This document shows, in pieces, positions 36,791-48,488 of a DNA stretch of 64,000 nucleotides; the stretch's first letter is position 1; each line of letters starts with the position of its first letter. Source of the stretch: Pomacea canaliculata (Eukaryota; Mollusca; Gastropoda; Architaenioglossa; Ampullariidae). Both the position numbers and the translations under genes were made by a program. The DNA lies in assembly GCF_003073045.1 (NCBI RefSeq), contig NC_037592.1, positions 15,541,100 to 15,605,099 of the forward strand, in the 5' to 3' direction. The notes under the pieces are model-generated. The model worked only from the letters and a program-made list of their open reading frames with translations. It did no database searches and was not told the DNA's origin.

Positions 36791-39700
36791 CTAACAACAT
36801 CCGCCAAGGAAAGTTCAGTCTTCGTCAGCGTGAAACAGAAAAAACAAATGAGAAAAAACGCATGCAAAGGGAAGGTGGAAGTAAATAATGTGTGTGTGTG
36901 CAGGGTGCGCGTGTGACGTACACAACCTACCCACGTGTTAGCGAGTACAGAGGAAAAACACTAAGATCATTTGTTGTTGTTACTTCAGAGTACAGAGTAT
37001 AGAATTTCTGGGCTAGGGGGTACCGACATGTAAACATCCTATTATCTCAAAACATTCACATCCATGATGCTGGCACGGTGTGATCTGCGCGCGTGAGGGT
37101 GAGAGAGAGTTTTTCTGGCCTTCAGGGAGCGTACCGCCGCTTACCCTCTCTCTGTATGTCTTACAAGACAATATTACCAAAATATAATTACAAACTAAGC
37201 AATAAATAAAATTAATCATTCCCTAATTCAGTTTCCATGCTTATACCGATAACAAATGTTTATGATACAACTGTATTCACTCTCTCTCTCTTGGTACAGA
37301 TGAACCAAAGGTTTCGTCATGCATAGGAGGATGACTAGGCACACGTTTGTGCACACTTGAACGCACACATGAAAACAATTATACATAAAAGAGAGATACA
37401 GGAACATTATATGATGTTATTTATATACAGATACATAACCAGATACTACATATAAAACATAATGTATAATACAACACAGCTATATCGCCTTTTTCCAAGA
37501 CCAAAACTGTGTACAAAGCGCTTTACACACAACGTACGAGTGTACGACCACATACTATTTTTAATGCATGGATTAAATGGACCCTCTCACAGAGAGAGAG
37601 TCACGTGACAGGGGAACTGAACCCTCCTCCCACACCTCCTTGGCGCACGAGGTCAAAGCGTGATCGATGATGGCGGTGCTGGTGCGTGGCTGAGGCAGTC
37701 ACGTGTGCAGTGATGCCCTGGCTCTACCCTGCGTAGGCTGTACAAAGATGTCTGGCCTGCACCCGACCCTGTCACCAAACGGGCATCCCACTCACGCTAT
37801 ACACTCGTACTCTTCCCCACACCCACGTACACCCGACCGACCATCAGCCCAGCCATCGGTATGGACAAGTTAAAAACAACGCAGTGCTTTCGTAGCATTT
37901 GACCTCACATACCCGTGGGGGGTTAGTGTGTGGTCAGACGGCAGACTTTTCTATGGTACTGCTGTATATTGTAGAAGAATTTCACTGTTGACCACTAGAC
38001 TCTACAGTATGGACGCACGATCGGTCGTGTGACTAAAAGAAATGACACCAAAGATGCGCTTCTTCCAGTTTAACTCCGTCTGTGGACAGCAACTTTTCAA
38101 AAATTAATCCACAGTGTACGATTGGTCAAAGAAAATTTAATTAAGATTGTTTTGAAGATATGTCATTGTATGACAAATAAATGCTTATATCCCTTCCTTC
38201 CCCCAACGACAACTTGATTGCTGCGGTGGACATATTTGGATGCTCGTATCTTTAAAAAAAAACCACTTCACCAATAAGCAGGTCTTCAAATAATGCGGAT
38301 TAATCAAAAAAATTGTCAGTGTCGTCTGCTTCCAGCGAGCAGTGTCAATAGTCATCGATAAGGTTAGAATCTGTTTCGCGGACGAACGTCACAGCTGTAG
38401 GACCAGGTCACGTGATCGTCACATGACGGCCCCGCCCTACGTGTTCTTGCATGTGGTGGGGCGCAGTGCATCAACTAATAATGTGGCTGCTCGGTGGTCC
38501 AGTGCAAACATCCCTGTTATTTTTTTTTTCTTTTCTCCCCCTCTCCATCTTTTTGTGGCTTGGCTGACAACGTCGGCGTGTGGCCTTGGAGTGTTTGAAC
38601 AGCAAACTATGTCCATTGATTGCAGCGCGGAGGCTGGCATGCTATCGAAACACAGCTCGTAGAACTATTCTTTCTTTGTTTAGAAGAGTCGATAGACCTT
38701 TCCTGGATTCAGACCAGGGAGGGGCTGCATGGCCATGTCTATCTTTATTCCATCCATTACAGTGTCCTTAGATGTCAGATGTCAAGTGGGCCACGCTGGC
38801 AACTCCACATAGGGAAGCAAATTATCCTCGCTCATGTAACCTTAGGAAACAAATTACCCTCGGTAATGTAACCTGCTAAAATGGAAAAGGGCGCTTCCTT
38901 CTTGCGGCCCCGACAGCTGCACGACAGGTATTGGAAGTAGAGTTTTTCGTATAGAAAAGTAGCGATGGTGTGCAATGATTTCGGGTCTGACATTTTTCAC
39001 TAATTTTTTTCGTCAATTGCATGTTAATAGTTGGACTTACTTCCAAAGGTCAGCTGACATAATTGCAACAAAATCTTCCAACTGTCGAACCCACAAGTTC
39101 AAAGTTAGGACACGGTGTCAGGAAAAGGTAGTGTTTTTCTGTCAGCAACAATAAAAATAATAAACACCCACCCTCTGTGCCTTTTTTTCACTCGTCCTCT
39201 GGGCTGGTTTGCATGTCAGGTCTTATGTCGGACTTAACTTCCAAAACTCGCCATTAGCTGGCTATGTAAATAGTGCAGAACTATTGGCTATAACCGTCTC
39301 GCATGTGGATAGCACGGGTCAAGCACGAGACAAAAGCACTGAGACCATAGCTATGACAGATTTCCTTTCTTTCTCACACTCGAGCGCTCAGAAGGGATGT
39401 GCGATCATGCAGTATTCTAGCACTTGCTGACCTCACCAGTGTCCATGTGTACTTTAAAGTTGATATCCTGTCTTAAAGTGCAGCTCAGGGGCCGTATTTA
39501 AGCAAACGTAAGACAACTTCCCGGGTAAATCAACAGCCAGCATCTTCTCTCTGTTGTTATTAAACAAAGTACATTGTTGTTGCTTTGATTATTAGTAACA
39601 AAGATGCCCCGGGATAGAGTAAGATCCGCGGGGTGTGGACAACTACGACAAACATCTTTCTTTAATTTCTCTCATTTTTTGCCGGCGAGTAACTGTAACT

Positions 39701-41369
39701 ATCCTTGCTTCATGAATCCGGCCCCCAACTTCCGCCCTGACTTTGTCAACTACGCGCGGCGGAAGCAGGGCGGTGTCGGGCGGCGAGTGCGGAAGTCAGA
39801 CGTGCATCGCCGCCGCTTGTCCCTCGCCAACTGCTGACGCCTCGACCACGTGCACAGCACGCGCTGCAGACGCCGAGAAACACGCACCGTCGACGTGAAG
39901 ATGGAGGTGGCCGAGTCAGGTGATCACGTATCATGACGTTCACTAGGTGGCAGGGATCTGGTTCAGGAACAACACATTCCACTGAGTGCAACACGAGCTA
40001 ATTATCAATCTTAATGATACAAGTCTGGGTTAAGATTTCGTTGACTAAATGATGGACCGTCTTGCGGTCGGTTCGTAATTGCATGGTGTACTCAGAACGA
40101 GGATAGTAACGGGTATATACTCAGAACGAGGCTGGTAATTGATATACAAAGCGTGAAGATAGTAGCCGGTAGAAACAGGACAAGGAAGGTAATAGGTTCC
40201 CCCCTTGAATAATCAAATGATTTTGTACCACAGACACGACATTCTATACACTGATAATCCCTATCGAGGTCCTCATGTTGGAATAATATGAATAAGCGTC
40301 TCAAAATATATTTGGCAAGGGTCTTACTTTTTTTTTTTTTTTTTTGAATTGTTCGCTATCTAAAAACTTCCGTCAAGCTTTGACTTCACATTCCGAAACC
40401 ACTTCCAGTCAGCCTTCACCTGCCTACCTGGCCCTTAGTCACGAAGGCAGAATATACAAACACACCTAGCATATAACAACAACCCACGCAATATGGAATC
40501 TAAGGTTTCCTGTCAAAGGTCATTGTGGGGTTGTGGTATGTCAGGAAGCGATGTCAGCCCTACAGAAGGACAGAAGGCCGCTCAGGACCGGGTGGTGGGT
40601 GGCAACAGAACAAAAATAGCCGCCCAGGGTGTTTCTATTTCAGGATCTCACATTAAATTTGCAAAACCACAAAGCGTGACACGTGTACTTGTTGACTCCA
40701 GCTGACTGCTGGCCGTTGTGCACGCGTTGGTGGCCCTGTAATCACGCCCCTAGCATGCGAGCCCGGTGTGGACCCCACAAAGTTCACACATAGCATGACG
40801 GTGCGTCTACAGAGGATTTATTTGTGTGTGTGCGCGTGCAGAAGTGAAGGTGTGCTGTGTGCATGACTAAGAGCGGAAGAACACCTTGTATTTACATAAT
40901 ATTTTACAGTAAGACAAATATAAAAAGACAAGTTAAATTAGACAAAGCACGGAGAAGGGCACGTGCACCCTGACATCAGCTGATGAGGGATGTCACCTCT
41001 GCTCCTTGCATCGTGCATCAGTGGGCTGGGCAGTGGCGAATGGACTCCACACTGTCTAGAACATTGTTTTGCTGCTGACCTCACCCTCCTACTCCTGATG
41101 CCAGGGAGCGCCTCGGGGTCTCACAAACAATGACTTTGACCTCCAGGGTGTTGGGTGTCGATGTCTGTTAGTGCGGGCGGTTGAGTAATGTGAGGACACA
41201 GGGATTGTGCATCTCAAATCTCGGTTTTCTCCTGTTTTCTCTAGCGTATTGTGCCGTAAAACAGGATCTTGAGGAATTTATTACTCCTGAAATAAACCCA
41301 CATTTCGTTCTGATGTCTTCCAGTCTAAGACTGCTAATGTGTGATATCACGAAGAGTTCGAAGATGGGT
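36791..41369. other. No gene recognised
   Basis: Unique DNA with one degenerate tandem repeat (40085). An Arg-rich frame ends at 39837 without splice support on either side. Confidence 0.5.
40085..40200. repeat. Degenerate tandem repeat, about 28-base unit
   Basis: GTACTCAGAACGAGGATAGT and ATACTCAGAACGAGGCTGGT are successive units. Two further weaker units end in GATAGTAGCCGGTAG and GGAAGGTAATAGG. Confidence 0.5.
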
Positions 41370-41545
41370 GATGGCAGGGGGAGGAAACCGGAGCAGCCGG
41401 AGAATCCTTCCTCCCCCACGCACTCACCCTTATAACGGCCAGCAGCTCTGAGAACACGTGTCAAACGCAGAGAGTGTGCCTCCAGATGAGAATCGAACCC
41501 AGTGTAACCAGGCCGCCCTGTTCGGATATACCGGGGTCTGGGTCC
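41370..41545 (-). repeat. SINE with B box and conserved core
   Basis: On the minus strand GGGTTCGATTC (41500-41490) is a perfect B box. About 90 bases later comes GATTCTCCGGCTGCTCCGG then TTTCCTCCC, a core text shared by several metazoan SINE groups. The A box is poor. It may continue beyond 41370. Confidence 0.5.
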
Positions 41546-44500
41546 GATTAACGGAGAAAGATAAAGAAGATAGACAGACGGGAGTAAGAGGAAAAGAGAA
41601 TGGAAGGAATGGAGCAACAGAAGAACAGAGACAGCAATCTGACAGTTAACATAAGCGATGCATCTAATCCTCAAATTTTTTTTTTTAATAAGTATCGATA
41701 TTAACCGCCTCTGGAGTCCCAGTCCCTCCTGAGATGAAACGAGAGATCAAAGAAAAGAGTGAGTCACGTGTATCATCTGCTTTTTATATACTGTACATCT
41801 GCATATGGGACGCACTTACCAACCAACCGATAAGTGTCAATTGTTCCACAATTAAATGATTGAACCCCGCCGAATGATGCCCCCTCCGCCCTCCAGCAGT
41901 GTTCCTCCACTCTATGTAATATCCAATACAAATCCGAAACAATCAACAACAATATTTGTACAAATAGTGAAGCCAAGGGAACTTGACACTAAAAAAATAT
42001 GAATCATCATAGCAATCATCTAAAGGAAAGTAAAAATATTTACAGTGCATCATGTACCAAAGCAATAACAACTAGTTGTGATATTATTTCAGGAGCAAAT
42101 GTTGCAAGTGGTGTGTCCTTGGGAAGGTTTATAAAATGTGTGTTGTGGCAGCCAAAAGTTAATATGCGGCTGCTGTTTGTCAACATGTGGCAACCGTGAG
42201 AACAGACGGATGAAGCCCTGAGACCTCTCCTGCTGAAATGCACGGGCCAACCGGTGGGGACATCAAAACAGTCGGTGACGGCCCCAACACGAACCTGTCG
42301 CCACATGAAGTGGAGAGAAGCGATGTCCGAAGCACCCACTGACAGGAGCACCACTGAAGGACGAGTAGCACTGGTAGATGGACAGAATGCCAGAAGAATA
42401 CAAGGACTGGCGAGGCTCAGTTGTGTGTCGGACAGTTGGTCGCTGGATTTGCAGGGCTCTGCCACCAGGACACAGGCAGCGACAAGGTGTGACACCAGTG
42501 ACCAGCGACAACGTGTGCCACCAGTGACCAAAGGGTTGTCCCTGGTCAGAGGATGCAGGACCGGTCATATTCACAATCTACAACACGATTAATTCTACTA
42601 CAAACAACAATTAATCAATGGTTAGAACCCCGCCCCGTGATACCAGGATCATTTAATTCTCCTTGAATTAGCGCTAAGCAAGTCATGACAAATCAAATTG
42701 ATTATTAAGCAATTGAAAACTTCAATTTCAAGTAGTTTTTCATATATCTGGTGTTAGTGAGTCACATAATTTTTATGTTCTTAAATATCATGTCATTTTA
42801 CATGCCACCTCATGTAGAGTCTAGGCTTTATTATCGTCTAAGATTCTTCTGTTCTGCGCCAAGTGTAGCAAAATATATAAGTACTGCGTAAGTGGCCCAC
42901 TGGAACAAACTGAACTTCATTGCCTCAACTTTATTCACCTTTTTGCTTATTTATTTAAGGGGAAGTATCTCTCCCGAAACTCCTGTTAACAAAAGTTCAA
43001 ATTGCTCCAGATTCGTTTATGTAAATAATATTGTTTACGCAGAAACGTGTCTGTCCTTGTGAAGATGCACATTTGTTGTGAAGTTGTTTGGTGTTTGTGC
43101 TTCACCTACAGGTAAGGTGAAGGCTGGGTGCCCGGTACTTCTCACACCTGTATAACTGCTGAAAGCATCTCTCTCCCCTGCTTTCAGTGTCAGACGATTA
43201 TGCTACTGACTGTCGATACACGACTAGCATCATACAAACAGCTGGGAGCAATAAGCATCGAAATAAGAATAAGTAGAAATAAGAATAATTAAATATAAGA
43301 ACGATTTCTGCAACAACTTCTCCTTTTGGGAACTTGGTGTCAGGCGTTTTAAAACTGCTTTAAATCATTATGTTCGTGCAATCGGTAATAATTATTTCTT
43401 TCAATCGCCCTCTCCCCCCGCAACCCACTTCTCTCTATCTCTCTCCCTCAGTTCTGCTGAGATCAGCGATGTGTTTAGCAGCTGACGTCACTATGGCGAT
43501 CGATACCAGCGGCCGCCTCTTGTTCAGGGGATGACGGGGAGAGTCACAGTAATAAATCATAATCTCAAACAGATATATAACTACTCTCACAGACTCTGAC
43601 ACAACTGCAGGCTGTCGTTTCACACAATGAAAGACTGTTTGTACAATTAGAGCTGCTTCATAACGGTTCCAGATGGTTCCCCGCCTCAGTCCGGTTTCTC
43701 TTTTGAAGACTGCTGCGCTCATATTGTTCGAGAGTGTTTACCCCCCGTCGTCGACTGACAGGTGTTGTTTACACCCAGGGTGCCTACAGTCCACGGCACC
43801 GCTTGACTATACGATCTTCTTTGTCCAGCAGCGAGACGAGCCACGTGACGTCGTGTTATTCTTCCGTGGGTGGGGCTGCGTTGTGTGTACGTGGGCGTCT
43901 GTCCATGTCCCTACGGTAGCCATCGCTAACAGTCACAGACCACAGACATAACAGCAGGGTGTTGTACATAACAACAAGACAAACAAGAGGAGCGCTCTTT
44001 GCTGTAACCACCTTAGCGACTCAGCGGTGGCGTGTTGCCCTGATGACGTCAGCCAGGTAGCTCACGCTCTCCTCGTCCCACCCGCCCTCTGTCGGTGTGA
44101 AGCGTGCACGTGCTGGCCTTGTGCTCAGGGGGGCGCCTACGCGTGCTACCTGCCCGATGCGGAAACCTAGGTGTGGTGTCGCCGGTAGGCAGTGTAAAGG
44201 GATCTTCCCGGTGCTGGGTGACGTCACACAATATACCTGCCGGTAGCTATAGTTCACGTTTCTTACTAGACATCGATACACTCACGCCAGCGTGGTCTGG
44301 AAATCAACAGAAAACATGGTGGATTGGTTACTTCCCGAAAGGGTTGGGGGGACCTCTTCTGAGCTGAGGAGATTACGTGCTTTGGAGAAATTGATAATGC
44401 ACTTACTTATTAATTAAGTGTTACATCAGATAGAATACCCCTAAGTTCAGTGACATAGGAACGTGTCGCGGCTGTTCAGGTGAGAGCGATTTGACCTTCT

Positions 44501-46950
44501 ACACCCATTGCTCTTACCATCCCGCGTCCTGTAGTGCCTCCCTCCTCCCCACACCCTTTCCTCTGGCTTTTGTCAAAAAAATCACCTTTACAAGAACAGC
44601 TGTCCTCCCTCGCCAGAGGCGAACAGTGAGTTATCGGTGAACGGGACTTTGGATAAAGACACCCTGGGTGGTGCTACACTTTGCGATCTCAAGATACTAT
44701 GACCCTCAGTGACCTTAAGTGACCCACTGATCAGACAATTAGGTGCTATGTGTATTTTTTGTCACTTGTTGTGGCTTGCACACTGAGTCACCTAGGGGAC
44801 TACTCACCAGACCTCAAACCGATATTTTCGGTGTGGGCGGTTTCCATGTCAGCAGGGATTTCGGTTTGCTAGAAATAGATTTTACGTCTGAAAACTTTGA
44901 TACCTTCCGAATGCTGTCAAGTGTTTAGAACACAGATACTACTTATATTTGTCTTGTCCAGCTGTGCCTGTACATCAGTTTCTCTCTCTCACACAGCTAG
45001 AGAAAAAGAGAGAAATGTCAGAAACTGTTTATCGTCTTGCCCTCCTGTACGCTTTCTTTTTCAAAATAATAATAAAAAAACCTTCTGTCGCTCGTCGAGG
45101 CCAGCAGACCACGTCATTAAAAAATACTTTTTATTGTCTTTGTATCATGAGTCACTCGCGAACTTGGCAACAACTTGCACGTTGATATCATCATCCACCT
45201 CGAACCAGGTGGGTGACGTCGAAATACGTTAACACCTAATTACACTTTGTCGCCTTTCGTGGCTTACCTGTGCCTACCTTCCTCGAGTGTGTTCGCCCTA
45301 TCCCGCTGCTTTCACGTGCTTTGCACGCTTACAGAGTGTGATCTCGGCACAAAGCTTCCTCCACAGAAGGAGGGGAAAATTGCTTTTTCACCTTAGATTT
45401 CATCAGATGAAATAGCCAGCTGATACTATGTGAGAGAAGTCAGGTCTGACATTGGTGGTGATAGATGTCTGGGGACCTACAGTTGTCTGAATAATAAAAT
45501 TAATAGTTACGGTTTAAAGCGGTTTCTTTTTCCTCTTAGAAATCCTCCCTCTCGCATACTCCAACCTTTCACCTTACCCCCATCCATTCCCCGTGGATGA
45601 GGTGACTGTACATTGTCACCATGCGGCGGTGTTGGTCTATTGATCATATGGGATCGGCTATGGGCAGCCGCTCAGATAAGCAGGTTGCCGGGGCGGCACA
45701 TTCCACAAAGCCCTTTGTAGTCCTTGCAAGTTCTGGCCATTTCTCGACCAGTCCACAGTTTGTCCGTGTTTTGCGAGCCAACAAGCACAGTTTGCACGCG
45801 TGGTTGACCCTGTCCATCTTGGTTGTACAATGCACATTCTTAACATATTCTCTCTCATGCAAATAATACTGGTTTCCCGTCGACCTGAACATTTTGGGTG
45901 CTTACTGGTTGTTCATTTTTCTTTTACCCTGATCGCTGCCATTCGGTTTATTTTCTGAAGAGTTTTAACCAAGCGGCGAAGAATGAGTGACCTGCTTCTC
46001 CGATATACGTTCGCTGCTTTACTCCTATTCTTACAATACTTCAAGCAACAAATCACTTGGATATTATCAGCTTCCACACTCCAAACCGCATTGAAGGAAT
46101 GGTCCTTACTCATAACAAACAATTGAATAACATTTGTAGAGAATGAAATTGGTGCAAGGGTGGGGCCGATGCTTTTTTGCACTCACACCCATTGCCCCAA
46201 AAAAGGATCATGACACTTTATTTCAGTTAGTAATACAATCTTTGCTTCAATCAATATTCGGAATCAGACCCAAAAAGTCCCTTTCCCATCATTGATCAGC
46301 AGGCCACGTCATCTAGCCGGCCTTTCGCGGCCACGATTATGCAGGCCACGAACAAAGAACAGCGGTGAAGACATGGCGACCTTTCGCTGTCCTCAATCTG
46401 GACCACAGACCCGGTTCCCAGTGGAGCTTTCTTCCTGTCGCGTGAACATGAACGTGAGTTTTGCCATGGGCGAAGTGAACATTTAAACAAAATCAAAATG
46501 ACTTATAGACCCCCCAGAACCAGGTGCGGACCGTTGAAACTTGTCATCTGACGATGTGCAGCAGCTTGCACTGCACGCAGACCTGCAATCAGCTGATCAC
46601 CGCATGGATTCCCCGCTTCCCCGAGTGATATATTTAGCTACGCGCTCGAAAGGGTTCCATCGGAGACAAGCCTCGAGAGACTTTTGCGTAGTTTATTTAC
46701 ACCAAATAATTAAATTATTTTATAATGGCAGTAGAAACTTAAGTTTATGATCCACCAGTACGCGTAAATCTGTTGTTTCTTTTAGGAAACAGCAAAGCAG
46801 TAAATTTTCTTAACCGATTTCTCGATTTCGTTGAGTCCTGGAAGGCGCAGCTATCACACTTGCAGTGCGTGCCTTGACCGACCGCCCGACTCTGCTTCTC
46901 CTTGTTTACGCCATCCTGTCCACGTGCTAGGAGAGTGATTCGCTGATTCG
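41546..46950. other. No gene recognised
   Basis: Unique DNA. Near 42480-42535 a CACCAGTGACCA word is repeated. CpG density is raised at 43660-44240. No exons could be joined. Confidence 0.5.
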
Positions 46951-46957
46951 TATAAAG
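46951..46957 (+). promoter_or_regulatory. TATA box upstream of the MDR dehydrogenase gene
   Basis: TATAAAG stands 30 bases after a CACGTG E-box (46921-46926). It is followed about 130 bases later by a good donor (CAG/GTTAGT at 47083/47084). A start near 46981 would give a first exon of about 100 bases with no ATG. Spliced to 48480, the first AUG of the message would then be 48489, exactly the start chosen for the dehydrogenase. This agreement is the main support. Confidence 0.5.
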
Positions 46958-46980
46958 CCAGCGCTAACCAGGTTTTTGTC

Positions 46981-47083
46981 ATTTCATTCCCAAGATTTTG
47001 GCAAGTGAGCGTCAGAAGTTAATACTTTCTGTGGCGTTTTCACGCTGTTGGATTTTACTTTATTCGTACATACTCCTGAACAG
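46981..47083 (+). other. Probable non-coding first exon of the MDR dehydrogenase gene
   Basis: The stretch between the TATA box and the donor at 47084 contains no ATG. The acceptor at 48479 (TTTCTTTCAG) opens the exon that carries the start codon, so an intron of about 1.4 kb would separate leader and coding part. The 5' border is a guess from the usual TATA-to-start distance. An alternative leader closer to 48480 cannot be excluded. Confidence 0.4.
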
Positions 47084-48488
47084 GTTAGTAACTTTTCACT
47101 GTATTGCATTAATTGTAATAAGTTTTGTATCTTGTTGCTAATGGAATGTTGTTATGTTGTAAGAAATATTTACTTTTTTTTTTTAATTTTAGATTGTTAC
47201 TCTTGGTTTCTTTTGTTTGTGCACCATATTCTTTGAACTTCAACTATTTCTGTTGTTGGACTTAGTAAAAGCCTGTTGTTTGAAGGAGACTTTTATCAGG
47301 AAATGTGCAGAACCCTTTAATCAATAAAGTTATTATCACTCGTTCTTACGATGATAATCAGGAATGGAAGACTTTAATAGCAAAGTTAGCGCATACTCCT
47401 TTGAAGACTTGAAGTTGCATGTGAATGATAATTTTAATGAAATGCAGCTGTAGATGAATCCTTCAAATCATTTGCGATTTAATAACAAAATACATTTATC
47501 AGATTATAATCTGATATTATGAATTAGATGTATTGTGACTATGTACATTTGCATTCATTATAATGCGAACTTGACTGTCTTGAATATTTTTATCGGTGTG
47601 TTCGACTTCTGCGGAAAATTATATTTTATTTATTCGTCCAGTCTCAGAACAATTTATTGTTGCGATCGGCTGAAATAATCTGCAGCTGGAAAAGCGGTTA
47701 AAATTAGAAAGGCGATTGCAGTGGATTATATTGTAAAAGTCATTTGATACTATGTCGGTGACAGATAAAACACGTTTTTCCATAAGTATGTCAGGCTTGT
47801 GCTACAAGTACGTATGTAGATAGCGGTGCATGCTCGCCGATCGTTGGTGTCACCAGCTGATCATGGACGGATCACGCAAGGTCAAGGACATTGCGGGCCG
47901 GAGGTTGCGTGCGGGAACGAAACTTGCGTGTATTCTTTCGCAGTTGATTGAATTTTTTTTAATAATCGATTATAAACTCTGGAGATTCAACATTTACTTT
48001 ATTTAAATGCTACTTCGAGATAAAAATTAATGTAATTGGAAAGTCGGTCTCGGACGATGCGGCAGTCAGCTGCATGCAAACTCGAGGTCAGAGCTTTCAT
48101 TGGCTGGGGTTAACCCGTCGACCTTGCATACATTAACTGGATTGTGAAGGTCCTGCGACCTACTTACTAGAGGCTGGCGAACTGCGAGTCTAGGACATAC
48201 TTCGTGGTGCCAGCGAGCTGTACGGACGAACGACTTACATAGTACGAAAGCCTTTCACAATTTCTTTCGCGATGATCTTTTGGTTTAGCAAAGCGAAACG
48301 TTGCGGGACTTATCTATCAGCTTTGCGATGTCGGAAGATAGCAAGAAGTTACCGACATAGTGACGTTGTTCAGTTATTTAACACATTCTTGGACTTAGAC
48401 CAAATTTTTACAGAAGGTTGAGAGTCATTCGCATACTTCACCGTATTTAAAGGTTTTGTTTTTTCTTTTTTTCTTTCAGAATATCAAC

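Noticed and set aside
39604..39837. Frame ending in an Arg-rich tail with GGVGRR, considered as a neuropeptide precursor
   Set aside because: No signal peptide and no repeated dibasic peptide pattern. The Arg codons come from local CGG/CGC richness.
41168..41674. 168-codon minus-strand frame
   Set aside because: It runs through the SINE B box and core, so it is a repeat-derived frame, not a gene.
42040..42592. 163-codon minus and 112-codon plus frames
   Set aside because: Both strands are open across the same G/C-richer patch, with no domain and no splice support. Chance is the simplest reading.
44448..44500. CAGTGACATAGGAACG, similar to one end of the CAGTGGCGTAGGAA family
   Set aside because: Only one end is present, no internal family sequence follows, and no partner terminus was found.
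45644..45892. Minus-strand frame with CKLCLLARKTRTNC, reminiscent of the Cys-rich end of piggyBac transposases
   Set aside because: Only a dozen residues fit, the remaining cysteines are misplaced, and no transposase body or TTAA-flanked ends are nearby.
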